Shown: positions 41,160 to 50,936, counted from the first letter of the stretch. The stretch: DNA of 64,000 nucleotides from Pseudomonas protegens (GCF_003363755.1 NZ_CP031396.1:4806501-4870500); one strand, 5' to 3'. The notes: a model not told the origin generated them from the sequence alone. A program made the numbers and translations.

Positions 41160-42346
41160 GTCGTGTGCAACAGATCACGGTTCTGGGGGCTACGGGCTCC
41201 ATTGGCCTGAGTACGCTGGATGTGATTGCTCGTCATCCGGATCGCTATCAGGTGTTTGCCCTTAGCGGGTTCAGCCGTCTGGCCGAGTTGCTGGCGTTGT
41301 GCGTGCGCCATGTGCCGCGTTTTGCCGTGGTGCCTGAGGTCGCTGCGGCGAGGACTTTGCAGGACGATCTGCGAGCCGCTGGCCTGTCGACTCGGGTGTT
41401 GGTGGGGGAGCAGGGGTTGTGTGAAGTTGCCTCGGCGCCTGAAGTCGATGCGGTGATGGCGGCCATTGTCGGGGCGGCGGGCCTACGTCCGACCCTCGCG
41501 GCGGTGGAGGCCGGCAAAAAGATCCTCCTGGCCAATAAAGAAGCGCTGGTGATGTCCGGCGCACTGTTCATGCAGGCGGTAGGCAAGAGTGGCTCGGTGC
41601 TGCTGCCTATCGACAGTGAGCACAACGCGATTTTCCAATGCATGCCTGGGGATTTTTCTCGGGGCTTGAGTCAGGTCGGGGTGCGACGGATTCTGTTGAC
41701 CGCTTCGGGCGGTCCATTCCGTCAGACGCCTCTGGCCGAGCTCGAACATGTTTCGCCGGAACAGGCCTGTGCCCATCCGAACTGGTCCATGGGGCGCAAG
41801 ATCTCCGTGGATTCGGCGAGCATGATGAACAAGGGGTTGGAGTTGATCGAGGCCTGCTGGTTGTTCGATGCCAAGCCTTCTCAGGTCGAGGTGGTGGTGC
41901 ATCCGCAGAGCGTGATCCATTCCCTGGTGGATTATGTCGACGGCTCGGTGCTTGCCCAGTTGGGGAACCCGGATATGCGCACGCCTATCGCCAACGCCCT
42001 GGCCTGGCCGGAACGTATCGACTCCGGTGTCGCCCCGTTGGATCTGTTCGCGATTGCCCGTCTGGACTTCCAGGCACCCGACGAGCAGCGGTTCCCTTGC
42101 CTGCGTCTGGCGCGTCAAGCTGCCGAGGCGGGGGGCAGCGCTCCGGCGATGCTCAATGCGGCCAATGAAGTGGCTGTTTCGGCCTTTCTTGATCGGCGCA
42201 TCCGTTACCCGGAGATCGCGAGTATCATCGACGAAGTCTTGCTCCTTGAACCTGTAGTTGCAGTCAATGAGCTCGATGCAGTGTTTGCGGCGGATGCCAA
42301 GGCCCGAAGCCTGGCAGAACAATGGTTGCAGCGTAACGGGCGATAG
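41156..42346 (+). CDS. dxr: 1-deoxy-D-xylulose-5-phosphate reductoisomerase
   Basis: Dxr (IspC) converts DXP to MEP with NADPH, the first committed step of the methylerythritol isoprenoid pathway and the fosmidomycin target. The 396-residue enzyme has the NADPH fold GATGSIGLSTLDVI (residues 11-24), ALLANKEALVMSG-like catalytic block (ILLANKEALVMSG), LPIDSEHNAIFQ (metal Asp/Glu) and PNWSMGRKISVDSASMMNKG (catalytic flexible loop and His/Asn). The GTG at 41156 overlaps the cdsA stop (GTGA), supporting coupling. Confidence 0.97.
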   Translation: MSRVQQITVLGATGSIGLSTLDVIARHPDRYQVFALSGFSRLAELLALCVRHVPRFAVVPEVAAARTLQDDLRAAGLSTRVLVGEQGLCEVASAPEVDAVMAAIVGAAGLRPTLAAVEAGKKILLANKEALVMSGALFMQAVGKSGSVLLPIDSEHNAIFQCMPGDFSRGLSQVGVRRILLTASGGPFRQTPLAELEHVSPEQACAHPNWSMGRKISVDSASMMNKGLELIEACWLFDAKPSQVEVVVHPQSVIHSLVDYVDGSVLAQLGNPDMRTPIANALAWPERIDSGVAPLDLFAIARLDFQAPDEQRFPCLRLARQAAEAGGSAPAMLNAANEVAVSAFLDRRIRYPEIASIIDEVLLLEPVVAVNELDAVFAADAKARSLAEQWLQRNGR

Positions 42347-42394
42347 GATTTGCGACCGGGCGAGTGGCGGCGAATAGGATTGCGGAGAAAGTAG

Positions 42395-43747
42395 ATGAGC
42401 GCGCTCTATATGATTGTCGGCACCCTGGTAGCCCTGGGTGTGCTGGTCACCTTCCATGAATTCGGTCACTTCTGGGTCGCACGTCGCTGTGGCGTCAAGG
42501 TGCTGCGCTTCTCCGTGGGCTTTGGCATGCCGTTGCTGCGCTGGCACGATCGTCGCGGTACCGAGTTTGTGATCGCCGCCATTCCCCTGGGTGGCTACGT
42601 GAAGATGCTCGACGAGCGTGAAGGCGAAGTGGCCCTCGATGAACTCGACCAGTCCTTCAATCGCAAGTCCGTGCGCCAGCGTATCGCTATTGTTGCCGCC
42701 GGCCCGATCGCCAACTTCCTACTCGCCCTGGTGTTCTTCTGGGCCCTGGCGATGCTGGGCAGTCAGCAGGTCCGACCGGTCATCGGTGGTGTAGAGGCCG
42801 GGAGCATAGCCGCCAAGGCCGGCCTCGGTGCCGGCGAGGAAATTGTTGCCATCGATGGTGAGCCAACTTCCGGTTGGGCGGCGGTGAATCTGCAACTGGT
42901 GCGCCGTCTGGGTGAAAGCGGAACGCTGCAGGTGCAGGTGCGCAAGCAGGGCGCGACGGTTGACTCCTCTCGCCAGCTGGTGCTGGACAAATGGCTCAAG
43001 GGCGCCGACGAGCCGGACCCGATCCGCTCCCTGGGGATTCGCCCATGGCGCCCGGCATTGCCCCCCGTGCTGGCTGAGCTCGATCCGAAAGGCCCGGCCC
43101 AAGCTGCCGGCCTGAAAACCGGCGACCGTCTGCTGGCGCTGGATGGGCAGTCGCTCAGTGACTGGCAGCAGGTGGTTGATTGGGTCCGTGTGCACCCTGA
43201 TACGAAAATTGTGCTGCAAGTCGAGCGCGATGGTGCTCAAATCGACGTCCCTGTGACCTTGGCCAGCCGTGGCGAAAACAAAGCGCCCAATGGCTACCTT
43301 GGGGCTGGGGTGAAAGCTGTCGACTGGCCTGCGGAGATGCTTCGCGAGGTCAGTTATGGCCCGCTGGAGGCGATTGGCGAAGGGGCTCGACGGACCTGGA
43401 CCATGAGTGTCCTGACCCTCGAATCACTGAAGAAAATGTTGTTCGGCGAGCTCTCGGTAAAAAACTTGAGTGGACCGATAACCATTGCTAAAGTGGCGGG
43501 CGCTTCTGCCCAGTCGGGCATTGCTGATTTCTTGAATTTCCTTGCTTATCTGAGTATTAGCCTGGGTGTTCTGAATTTGTTGCCCATCCCGGTATTGGAT
43601 GGGGGGCATTTGTTGTTCTATCTGATCGAGTGGGCGCGTGGTCGTCCCTTGTCGGATCGGGTGCAAGGTTGGGGGATACAGATCGGTATCAGCTTGGTGG
43701 TCGGAGTCATGCTGCTTGCTCTGGTCAACGATCTGGGTCGTCTGTAA
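42395..43747 (+). CDS. rseP: Site-2 membrane metalloprotease RseP
   Basis: RseP cuts anti-sigma factor MucA/RseA after the first DegS-like cleavage, releasing the envelope-stress sigma factor (AlgU in Pseudomonas). The 450-residue protein has TM1 with the zinc motif HEFGH (21-25), two PDZ domains (about 110-300) and a second TM block with NLLPIPVLDGGHLLFYLIEW, whose Asp is the third ligand. A hairpin lies between it and bamA. Confidence 0.96.
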   Translation: MSALYMIVGTLVALGVLVTFHEFGHFWVARRCGVKVLRFSVGFGMPLLRWHDRRGTEFVIAAIPLGGYVKMLDEREGEVALDELDQSFNRKSVRQRIAIVAAGPIANFLLALVFFWALAMLGSQQVRPVIGGVEAGSIAAKAGLGAGEEIVAIDGEPTSGWAAVNLQLVRRLGESGTLQVQVRKQGATVDSSRQLVLDKWLKGADEPDPIRSLGIRPWRPALPPVLAELDPKGPAQAAGLKTGDRLLALDGQSLSDWQQVVDWVRVHPDTKIVLQVERDGAQIDVPVTLASRGENKAPNGYLGAGVKAVDWPAEMLREVSYGPLEAIGEGARRTWTMSVLTLESLKKMLFGELSVKNLSGPITIAKVAGASAQSGIADFLNFLAYLSISLGVLNLLPIPVLDGGHLLFYLIEWARGRPLSDRVQGWGIQIGISLVVGVMLLALVNDLGRL

Positions 43748-43767
43748 CGCTTCGCTGAATTGCGAAT

Positions 43768-43794
43768 CTGCCGCATTTTGCGGCAGTTTGTTTA
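43768..43794 (+). terminator. Hairpin/attenuator between rseP and bamA
   Basis: A perfect 7-bp stem CTGCCGC / GCGGCAG with a 5-nt loop is followed by TTTGTTTATT. As these genes are normally cotranscribed it may act as a partial terminator. Confidence 0.7.
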
Positions 43795-43821
43795 TTGCCA
43801 GTTGGAATAAGAAAGGACTTC

Positions 43822-46212
43822 ATGAAACGTCTGCTGCTAACTGCGGTTCTCACCGTATTGATGATCGCCGAAGTTCACGCCGAGTCCTTCACTATCTCCG
43901 ATATCCGCGTCAACGGCCTTCAGCGCGTTTCCGCGGGTAGCGTCTTTGGTGCCTTGCCGTTGAACGTCGGCGAGCAGGCGGACGACCGTCGCCTGGTGGA
44001 ATCCACTCGTGCGCTGTTCAAAACCGGTTTCTTTCAAGACATCCAACTGGGCCGCGATGGCAACGTCCTGGTCATTACGGTAGTCGAGCGGCCGTCGGTT
44101 GCCAGTATCGAGATCGAAGGCAACAAGGCGATCTCCACCGAAGACTTGATGAAGGGCCTGAAACAGTCCGGTCTGGCCGAAGGTGAGATCTTCCAGCGTG
44201 CAACACTCGAAGGCGTTCGTAACGAGTTGCAGCGCCAATATGTCGCCCAGGGCCGTTACTCGGCTACCGTTGAGACTGAAGTGGTTCCGCAGCCACGCAA
44301 CCGTGTCGGCCTGAAGGTCAATATCAACGAAGGCACGGTCGCAGCCATCCAGCACATCAACGTGGTGGGCAACACTGTCTTCCCAGACGAAGACCTGATT
44401 GGCCTGTTCGAGCTCAAGACCACCAACTGGCTGTCGTTCTTCAAGAACGACGACAAGTACGCCCGTGAAAAGCTCTCCGGTGACCTGGAGCGTCTGCGTT
44501 CCTACTACCTGGACCGTGGCTATATCAATATGGATATTGCTTCGACCCAGGTGTCCATCACCCCGGACAAAAAGCACGTCTACATTACCGTCAACGTCAA
44601 CGAAGGCGAGAAGTACAGCGTTCGTGACGTGAAGCTCAGCGGCGACCTGAAAGTACCTGAAGACCAGGTCAAGGCACTGTTGCTGGTGGAGAAGGGCCAG
44701 GTGTTCTCGCGCAAGCTGATGACCACCACTTCCGAACTGATTACCCGCCGTCTGGGTAACGAGGGCTACACCTTCGCCAACGTCAACGGCGTGCCTCAGC
44801 CTCATGATGAAGACCACACCGTGGACATCACCTTCGTGGTAGACCCGGGTAAACGTGCCTACGTCAACCGTATCAACTTCCGTGGCAACACCAAGTCCGA
44901 GGACGAAGTGCTGCGTCGTGAAATGCGTCAGATGGAAGGCGGCTGGGCTTCGACCTACCTGATCGACCAGTCCAAGACCCGTCTTGAGCGCCTGGGCTTC
45001 TTCAAGGAAGTCAACGTCGAGACCCCGGCTGTACCGGGTGTTGATGACCAGGTTGACGTGAACTACGCGGTTGAAGAGCAAGCATCCGGTTCGATCACCG
45101 CCAGTGTCGGTTTCGCCCAGAGCGCTGGTCTGATCCTCGGTGGTTCCATTACCCAGAACAACTTCCTGGGTACCGGTAACAAGGTCAGCATCGGTTTGAC
45201 CCGCAGCGAATACCAGAGCCGCTACAACTTCGGCTACGTTGACCCCTACTGGACCGCCGATGGCGTGAGCCTGGGTTACAACGCTTTCTATCGCACCACT
45301 GACTACAAAGACCTCGACGTCGACGTGGCCAGCTATGCGGTGGACAGCCTCGGTGCCGGCGTCAGCGTGGGCTACCCGATCAGTGAGACTTCGCGTCTGA
45401 CCTTCGGCCTGACCGCGCAGCAGGACAAGATCAAGACCGGCCTGTACACCGTCGACGAAATCTTCGACTTCGTGAACAAGCAGGGCGACAGCTACCTCAA
45501 CTTCAAGGCGTCGGCCGGCTGGTCCGAGTCGACCCTGAACAAAGGTGTGCTGGCCACTCGCGGCCATTCGCAAAGCCTGGTTCTGGAAACCACTACTCCA
45601 GGTAGCGACCTGTCGTTCTTCAAGCTCGACTACCGTGGTCAGTTGTTCACTCCGCTGAGTGAGAACTACACCATGCGCTTCCATACCGAACTGGGTTATG
45701 GCGACGGCTTTGGTGATACCAAGGGCTTGCCGTTCTACGAGAACTACTATGCTGGTGGTTTCAACTCGGTACGTGGCTTCAAGGACAGTACCCTGGGTCC
45801 GCGCAGTACTCCGAGTCGTGGTGCGAAGGTCACGGGTAACGCTGGTACAGCTGCTGACCCAGACCAGGATCCACTGCCATTCGGCGGTAACGTATTGATC
45901 CAGGGTGGTGCCGAGTTGCTGTTCCCGCTGCCGTTCGTCAAAGATCAGCGTTCCCTGCGCACTTCGTTGTTCTGGGATGTGGGTAACGTCTTCAACTCTC
46001 GCTGTGAAAGCACGTCCAACACCATTGCGGCGTCGAATGTGAAAACGCAGTGCAACGATATCAGCTTGAGCAATCTGGCCAGTTCGGTGGGTGTTGGTGT
46101 GACTTGGGTCACTGCTTTGGGGCCATTGAGCTTTGCCCTGGCGATGCCGATCAAGAAACCGGATGACGCTGAAACTCAGGTGTTCCAATTCTCTCTCGGT
46201 CAGACTTTCTAA
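43822..46212 (+). CDS. bamA: Outer-membrane beta-barrel assembly protein BamA
   Basis: BamA is the core of the BAM complex that folds outer-membrane proteins. The 796-residue precursor has a signal peptide ending EVHA (cleavage after residue 20), five POTRA domains (about 22-420), and a 16-stranded barrel with the VRGF lid motif (GGFNSVRGFKDS) and a C-terminal Phe (FQFSLGQTF), the OMP recognition end. The ATG at 43822 follows AGAAAGGA; a longer frame to 43795 is rejected. It lies directly upstream of its chaperone skp. Confidence 0.98.
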   Translation: MKRLLLTAVLTVLMIAEVHAESFTISDIRVNGLQRVSAGSVFGALPLNVGEQADDRRLVESTRALFKTGFFQDIQLGRDGNVLVITVVERPSVASIEIEGNKAISTEDLMKGLKQSGLAEGEIFQRATLEGVRNELQRQYVAQGRYSATVETEVVPQPRNRVGLKVNINEGTVAAIQHINVVGNTVFPDEDLIGLFELKTTNWLSFFKNDDKYAREKLSGDLERLRSYYLDRGYINMDIASTQVSITPDKKHVYITVNVNEGEKYSVRDVKLSGDLKVPEDQVKALLLVEKGQVFSRKLMTTTSELITRRLGNEGYTFANVNGVPQPHDEDHTVDITFVVDPGKRAYVNRINFRGNTKSEDEVLRREMRQMEGGWASTYLIDQSKTRLERLGFFKEVNVETPAVPGVDDQVDVNYAVEEQASGSITASVGFAQSAGLILGGSITQNNFLGTGNKVSIGLTRSEYQSRYNFGYVDPYWTADGVSLGYNAFYRTTDYKDLDVDVASYAVDSLGAGVSVGYPISETSRLTFGLTAQQDKIKTGLYTVDEIFDFVNKQGDSYLNFKASAGWSESTLNKGVLATRGHSQSLVLETTTPGSDLSFFKLDYRGQLFTPLSENYTMRFHTELGYGDGFGDTKGLPFYENYYAGGFNSVRGFKDSTLGPRSTPSRGAKVTGNAGTAADPDQDPLPFGGNVLIQGGAELLFPLPFVKDQRSLRTSLFWDVGNVFNSRCESTSNTIAASNVKTQCNDISLSNLASSVGVGVTWVTALGPLSFALAMPIKKPDDAETQVFQFSLGQTF

Positions 46213-46256
46213 TAGTCTACCCAAGATAACGACAATGGATTTTGTAGGAGTGCATC

Positions 46257-46760
46257 GTGCGTAAGTTGACTCAATTGGTTCTCCTGGCCTCCGTACTGGT
46301 CGCGAGCCCGGCGTTTGCCGAAATGAAAATCGCTGTTCTGAACTATCAGATGGCTCTGCTGGAGTCCGACGCGGCCAAGAAGTACGCGGTGGATGCCGAG
46401 AAGAAATTCGGCCCGCAACTGACCAAGCTGAAGACTCTGGAAAGCAGTGCCAAGGGCATCCAGGATCGCCTGGTGGCCGGTGGCGACAAGATGCAGCAAG
46501 GCGAGCGTGAGCGTCTGGAGCTCGAATTCAAGCAAAAGGCTCGGGACTTCCAGTTCCAGTCCAAGGAACTGAACGAAGCCAAGGCTGTTGCTGACCGCGA
46601 GATGCTCAAGCAACTGAAGCCGAAGCTGGACAGCGCCGTTGAAGAAGTCATCAAGAAAGGTGCTTTCGACCTGGTTTTCGAGCGTGGCGCAGTGATCGAT
46701 GTCAAACCTCAGTACGACATCACTCGCCAAGTTATCGAGCGCATGAATCAGCTGAAGTAA
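46257..46760 (+). CDS. skp: Periplasmic OMP chaperone Skp/OmpH
   Basis: Skp is a trimeric jellyfish-like holdase delivering nascent OMPs to BamA. The 167-residue precursor has a signal peptide ending PAFA (cleavage after residue 21) and a long heptad-rich coiled-coil (about 45-125), typical of its tentacles, between two beta segments. The start is GTG at 46257 with a TAGGAG site six bases upstream. lpxD starts three bases after the stop. Confidence 0.95.
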   Translation: MRKLTQLVLLASVLVASPAFAEMKIAVLNYQMALLESDAAKKYAVDAEKKFGPQLTKLKTLESSAKGIQDRLVAGGDKMQQGERERLELEFKQKARDFQFQSKELNEAKAVADREMLKQLKPKLDSAVEEVIKKGAFDLVFERGAVIDVKPQYDITRQVIERMNQLK

Positions 46761-46763
46761 GCC

Positions 46764-47819
46764 ATGACCGCGACCATAAAACTCGGCCAATTGGCCGAGT
46801 TCCTCGGCGCCACCTTGCGTGGCGACGCGGAGAAGGAAATCACTGGGCTAGCCACCTTGCAGGAGGCTGGCCCAGCTCAGTTGAGCTTTTTGGCAAATCC
46901 GCAGTATCGCAAGTACCTGGTGGACTGCCAGGCGGGCGCGGTATTGCTGAAGGCCGCTGATGCCGAGGCTTATGCCGGCGATGCATTGGTGGTGGCTGAT
47001 CCTTATCTGTCCTACGCCCGTATTTCCCATCTGTTCGATCCCAAGCCCAAGGCGCCAGCGGGTATCCATCCGTCAGCGGTGATTGCTGCCGATGCGCAGG
47101 TGCACCCGGCGGCCAGCATTGGTCCGTTTGCAGTGATCGAGTCTGGTGTGCGGATTGCGGCTGGAGTAACCATCGGTGCCCACTGCTTTATCGGTGCTCG
47201 CTGCGAAATCGGCGAAGGCGGCTGGCTGGCCCCGCGGGTGACCTTGTACCACGATGTGCGCATTGGTCAGCGTGTGGTCATCCAGTCGGGGGCGGTGCTC
47301 GGGGGTGAAGGTTTCGGCTTTGCCAATGAAAAAGGCATCTGGCAGAAGATCGCGCAGATTGGCGGTGTGACCATCGGTGACGATGTGGAAATCGGCGTCA
47401 ATACGGCGATTGACCGCGGCGCTCTGGCCGATACCGTCATCGGCAACGGTGTGAAGCTGGATAACCAGATTCAGATTGCCCACAACGTCCAGGTCGGCGA
47501 TCACACGGCGATGGCGGCTTGTGTGGGAATTTCCGGCAGCACCAAGATCGGCAAGCACTGTATGCTCGCCGGCGGTGTGGGTCTGGTAGGGCACATCGAG
47601 ATTTGTGACAACGTATTCCTCACTGGAATGACCATGGTGACCCACTCGATTACCGAGCCGGGCGCTTACTCTTCCGGTACGGCCATGCAACCTGCTGCCG
47701 AGTGGCGCAAAAGCGCGGCACGCATCCGTCAGCTCGATGACCTTGCGCGGCGTTTGCGCCAGTTGGAAAAGCGCGTTGGGGACGTGACCCCTGACGGCAA
47801 TGCTTCATCAGATGGCTGA
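46764..47819 (+). CDS. lpxD: UDP-3-O-acylglucosamine N-acyltransferase LpxD
   Basis: LpxD adds the N-linked 3-hydroxyacyl chain to UDP-3-O-acyl-glucosamine in lipid A synthesis. The 351-residue protein has an N-terminal uridine-binding domain, a long left-handed beta-helix of hexapeptide repeats (about 105-310) and a C-terminal helix. The catalytic His lies in the LDNQIQIAHNVQVGDHTAMA stretch. It is three bases downstream of skp in the classical bamA-skp-lpxD-fabZ-lpxA-lpxB order. Confidence 0.97.
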   Translation: MTATIKLGQLAEFLGATLRGDAEKEITGLATLQEAGPAQLSFLANPQYRKYLVDCQAGAVLLKAADAEAYAGDALVVADPYLSYARISHLFDPKPKAPAGIHPSAVIAADAQVHPAASIGPFAVIESGVRIAAGVTIGAHCFIGARCEIGEGGWLAPRVTLYHDVRIGQRVVIQSGAVLGGEGFGFANEKGIWQKIAQIGGVTIGDDVEIGVNTAIDRGALADTVIGNGVKLDNQIQIAHNVQVGDHTAMAACVGISGSTKIGKHCMLAGGVGLVGHIEICDNVFLTGMTMVTHSITEPGAYSSGTAMQPAAEWRKSAARIRQLDDLARRLRQLEKRVGDVTPDGNASSDG

Positions 47820-47928
47820 TACCATTTCCATATCAAGTGTGCACAGCCGCTAGACTGCCTCCTTGATTTGCTAGAGGGGCGTGCGTTAGTCGCGCGCTCC
47901 CACTCTTTACTACAGGCTTCCCCCCGAA

Positions 47929-48369
47929 ATGATGGACATCAACGAGATTCGCGAATACTTGCCTCACCGTTACCCTTTCCTGTTGGTGGATCGGGTAGTG
48001 GACCTGGATGTCGAGGGCAAGTGCATTCGTGCCTACAAGAATGTCAGCATCAACGAGCCGTTCTTCAATGGTCACTTCCCGGCGCATCCGATCATGCCGG
48101 GCGTGTTGATCATCGAGGCCATGGCTCAGGCTGCGGGCATTCTCGGTTTCAAGATGCTCGACGTGAAGCCAGCCGACGGCACCCTTTATTACTTCGTCGG
48201 TTCCGACAAGCTGCGCTTCCGTCAGCCAGTACTGCCGGGCGACCAACTGATTCTTGAAGCCAAGTTCATCAGCTGCAAGCGTCAGATCTGGAAGTTCGAG
48301 TGCCAGGCGTCGGTAGACGGCAAGCCTGTCTGCTCCGCTGAAATCATCTGTGCGGAACGCAAACTATGA
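47929..48369 (+). CDS. fabZ: 3-hydroxyacyl-ACP dehydratase FabZ
   Basis: FabZ dehydrates 3-hydroxyacyl-ACP in fatty acid elongation and competes with LpxA for 3-hydroxyacyl substrate, which explains its place between lpxD and lpxA. The 146-residue hotdog-fold enzyme starts MMDINEIREYLPHRYPFLLV and has the catalytic His49 in GHFPAHPIMPG and Glu63 in IIEAMAQAAG. The double ATG at 47929/47932 leaves the start uncertain by one residue. The stop overlaps lpxA (ATGA). Confidence 0.97.
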   Translation: MMDINEIREYLPHRYPFLLVDRVVDLDVEGKCIRAYKNVSINEPFFNGHFPAHPIMPGVLIIEAMAQAAGILGFKMLDVKPADGTLYYFVGSDKLRFRQPVLPGDQLILEAKFISCKRQIWKFECQASVDGKPVCSAEIICAERKL

Positions 48370-49142
48370 GTTTGATTGACCCTCGCGCAATCATCGATCC
48401 GACGGCCATCCTGGCCGACGACGTTGAGGTTGGCCCGTGGTCGATCATCGGCGCTGGTGTGGAAATCGGCGAGGGTACAGTGATCGGGCCCCATGTGATT
48501 CTCAAGGGCCCTACCCGGATCGGTAAGCACAACCGCATCTACCAGTTTTCCTCGGTAGGTGAGGACACGCCTGATCTGAAGTACAAAGGCGAGGAAACCC
48601 GCCTGGTTATTGGCGACCACAACGTGATCCGCGAAGGCGTGACCATTCACCGTGGCACCGTCCAGGACCGTTCCGAAACCACTCTGGGCGATCACAACCT
48701 GATCATGGCCTATGCCCATATCGGCCACGACAGTGTCATTGGCAACCACTGCATCCTGGTCAACAACACTGCGTTGGCCGGGCATGTGCACGTGGATGAT
48801 TGGGCGATTCTCTCCGGCTTCACCCTGGTGCATCAGTACTGCCATATCGGCGCTCACAGCTTCTCCGGCATGGGCACCGCCATCGGCAAGGATGTGCCGG
48901 CATTCGTCACGGTGTTCGGCAACCCTGCCGAAGCCCGCAGCATGAACTTCGAAGGCATGCGCCGTCGCGGCTTTAGCGAAGATGCAATCCATGCACTGCG
49001 TCGCGCCTACAAGACGGTCTATCGCCAAGGGCTGACGGTGGATCAGGCCCTGGCCGAACTGGCCGAGCCGGCTGCACAGTTCCCCGAAGTCGCGGTGTTT
49101 CGTGACTCGATCCAGTCTTCGACTCGCGGCATCACCCGTTAA
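48366..49142 (+). CDS. lpxA: UDP-N-acetylglucosamine acyltransferase LpxA
   Basis: LpxA transfers a 3-hydroxyacyl chain from ACP to UDP-GlcNAc, the first lipid A step. The 258-residue trimeric beta-helix protein shows hexapeptide repeats from the start (IDPTAILADDVEVGPW) and the catalytic His region YAHIGHDSVIGNHC, then a helical C-terminal domain. It overlaps fabZ by four bases and lies two bases before lpxB. Confidence 0.97.
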   Translation: MSLIDPRAIIDPTAILADDVEVGPWSIIGAGVEIGEGTVIGPHVILKGPTRIGKHNRIYQFSSVGEDTPDLKYKGEETRLVIGDHNVIREGVTIHRGTVQDRSETTLGDHNLIMAYAHIGHDSVIGNHCILVNNTALAGHVHVDDWAILSGFTLVHQYCHIGAHSFSGMGTAIGKDVPAFVTVFGNPAEARSMNFEGMRRRGFSEDAIHALRRAYKTVYRQGLTVDQALAELAEPAAQFPEVAVFRDSIQSSTRGITR

Positions 49143-49144
49143 TC

Positions 49145-50275
49145 ATGAACACTCTGCGTATTGCGCTGGTGGCTGGCGAAGCCTCCGGCGACATTCTCGG
49201 CGCCGGTTTGATGCGAGCCTTCAAGGCTCAGCACCCGGCCGTTGAATTTATTGGCGTCGGCGGTCCGCTGATGGAAGCCGAAGGCCTCACTTCCTACTTT
49301 CCCATGGAGCGCCTGGCGGTCATGGGGTTGGTGGAGGTGCTTGGGCGGTTGCGTGAATTGCTGGCGCGACGCAAGAAGCTGATCCAGACCCTGATTGCTG
49401 AAAAGCCGGATGTGTTCATCGGGATCGATGCCCCGGATTTCACCCTGAATATCGAACTCAAGTTGCGTCAGGCCGGGATCAAGACGGTGCACTACGTCAG
49501 TCCGTCGGTCTGGGCATGGCGGCAGAAGCGGGTTCTGAAGATCCGCGAAGGCTGCGATCTGATGCTGACCCTGTTTCCCTTCGAGGCTCGCTTCTATGAA
49601 GAGCAGGGTGTACCGGTGAAGTTCGTCGGTCACTCCCTGGCCGATGCCATTCCGTTGCAAGCCGATCGCGCTGCAGCGCGTGCGGAGCTGGGCTTGCCCG
49701 ACGGTCCGCTGGTGGCCTTGATGCCCGGCAGCCGTGGCGGCGAAGTAGGGCGCCTGGGTGCCTTGTTCCTCGATGCCGCCCAGCGTTTACGAGCCATGCG
49801 CCCAGGCGTGCGCTTCATCATGCCGTGCGCCAGCCCGGAGCGTCGGGTCCAGCTGGAAGAGCTGCTGGCCAGTCGCGACCTGCCGCTGACCTTGCTCGAT
49901 GGTCAGTCCCATAAGGCCTTGGCCGCTTGTGACGCGGTGTTGATCGCCTCCGGTACCGCCACACTGGAGGCCTTGCTCTACAAGCGTCCGATGGTGGTGG
50001 CCTATCGCCTGGCGCCGCTGACCTTCTGGATTCTCAAGCGCATGGTCAAGAGTCCATATATTTCCTTGCCGAACCTGCTGGCCCAGCGTTTGCTGGTGCC
50101 CGAGTTGCTGCAGGACGACGCTACTGCCGAGGCCCTGGCTCAGACGCTGTCGCCGCTGATCGATGGCGGTGAAGAGCAGACCCGCGGCTTTGACGAGATC
50201 CACCGAACCTTGCGCCGTGATGCGTCCAACCAGGCCGCGCAAGCGGTACTTGGGTTGATCGGCAAAACCCTGTGA
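49145..50275 (+). CDS. lpxB: Lipid-A-disaccharide synthase LpxB
   Basis: LpxB condenses 2,3-diacylglucosamine-1-P and its UDP form into the lipid A disaccharide. The 376-residue GT19 glycosyltransferase has the N-terminal GEASGDILGAGLM, the FIGIDAPDFTLNIELKLR block, and LMPGSRGGEV and the later IASGTATLEALLYKRPMVVAY (UDP-sugar donor site), all conserved. The stop overlaps the rnhB GTG by four bases. Confidence 0.97.
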   Translation: MNTLRIALVAGEASGDILGAGLMRAFKAQHPAVEFIGVGGPLMEAEGLTSYFPMERLAVMGLVEVLGRLRELLARRKKLIQTLIAEKPDVFIGIDAPDFTLNIELKLRQAGIKTVHYVSPSVWAWRQKRVLKIREGCDLMLTLFPFEARFYEEQGVPVKFVGHSLADAIPLQADRAAARAELGLPDGPLVALMPGSRGGEVGRLGALFLDAAQRLRAMRPGVRFIMPCASPERRVQLEELLASRDLPLTLLDGQSHKALAACDAVLIASGTATLEALLYKRPMVVAYRLAPLTFWILKRMVKSPYISLPNLLAQRLLVPELLQDDATAEALAQTLSPLIDGGEEQTRGFDEIHRTLRRDASNQAAQAVLGLIGKTL

Positions 50276-50919
50276 GTAATTCAAAGATGCAGATGGGCCT
50301 GGATTTCACCCTGGTGGCCGATGCCGAGGACCTGGTGGCCGGTGTCGACGAAGTTGGCCGTGGCCCTTTGTGCGGGGCGGTTGTCACTGCTGCGGTGATT
50401 CTTGATCCGCAACGGCCGATTCTGGGCCTCAACGACTCGAAGAAACTCACTGAGGCCCGTCGCGAGAAGCTGTTCGATGAAATCTGTGAGAAGGCCCTGA
50501 GCTGGTGCATTGCTCGGGCTGAAGTCGAAGAGATCGACGAGCTGAACATCCTCCACGCCACCATGCTGGCGATGCAGCGAGCGGTGGAAGGCCTGAGCGT
50601 GACGCCGAAGCTGGCGATGATCGACGGCAACCGTTGCCCGAAGCTGGCGATGCCGGCCGAGGCGGTGGTCAAGGGCGATAGCAAGGTTCCGGCGATCGCT
50701 GCAGCGTCGATTCTGGCCAAGGTCAGCCGCGACCGGGAAATGGCCGCTTTCGAGCTGATCTACCCGGGTTACGGTATCGGTGGCCACAAGGGCTATCCGA
50801 CGCCGGTGCACCTGGAGGCCCTGGCCCGCCTGGGGCCGACGCCGATTCACCGGCGTTCCTTCGCCCCGGTGCGGCAGGCCTATGAAGCCCGTGAGGCGCA
50901 GGGCGAGATTCAGTCCTGA
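50272..50919 (+). CDS. rnhB: Ribonuclease HII
   Basis: RNase HII nicks RNA in RNA-DNA hybrids, including single embedded ribonucleotides. The 215-residue enzyme has the DEVGRGPLCGAVVTAAVIL catalytic motif with D26 and E27 in the 1-based GTG-start numbering, and MIDGNR for the third Asp. The GTG at 50272 overlaps lpxB (GTGA); an internal ATG six codons on (50287) is an alternative start. A terminator follows, before dnaE. Confidence 0.95.
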   Translation: MSNSKMQMGLDFTLVADAEDLVAGVDEVGRGPLCGAVVTAAVILDPQRPILGLNDSKKLTEARREKLFDEICEKALSWCIARAEVEEIDELNILHATMLAMQRAVEGLSVTPKLAMIDGNRCPKLAMPAEAVVKGDSKVPAIAAASILAKVSRDREMAAFELIYPGYGIGGHKGYPTPVHLEALARLGPTPIHRRSFAPVRQAYEAREAQGEIQS

Positions 50920-50936
50920 GGCTGATGTTTTAGTCG

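Noticed and set aside
43837..46224. A 795-residue open frame antisense to bamA
   Set aside because: The bamA strand carries all the known motifs; such long antisense frames arise from the GC-skewed codon third positions in this genome.
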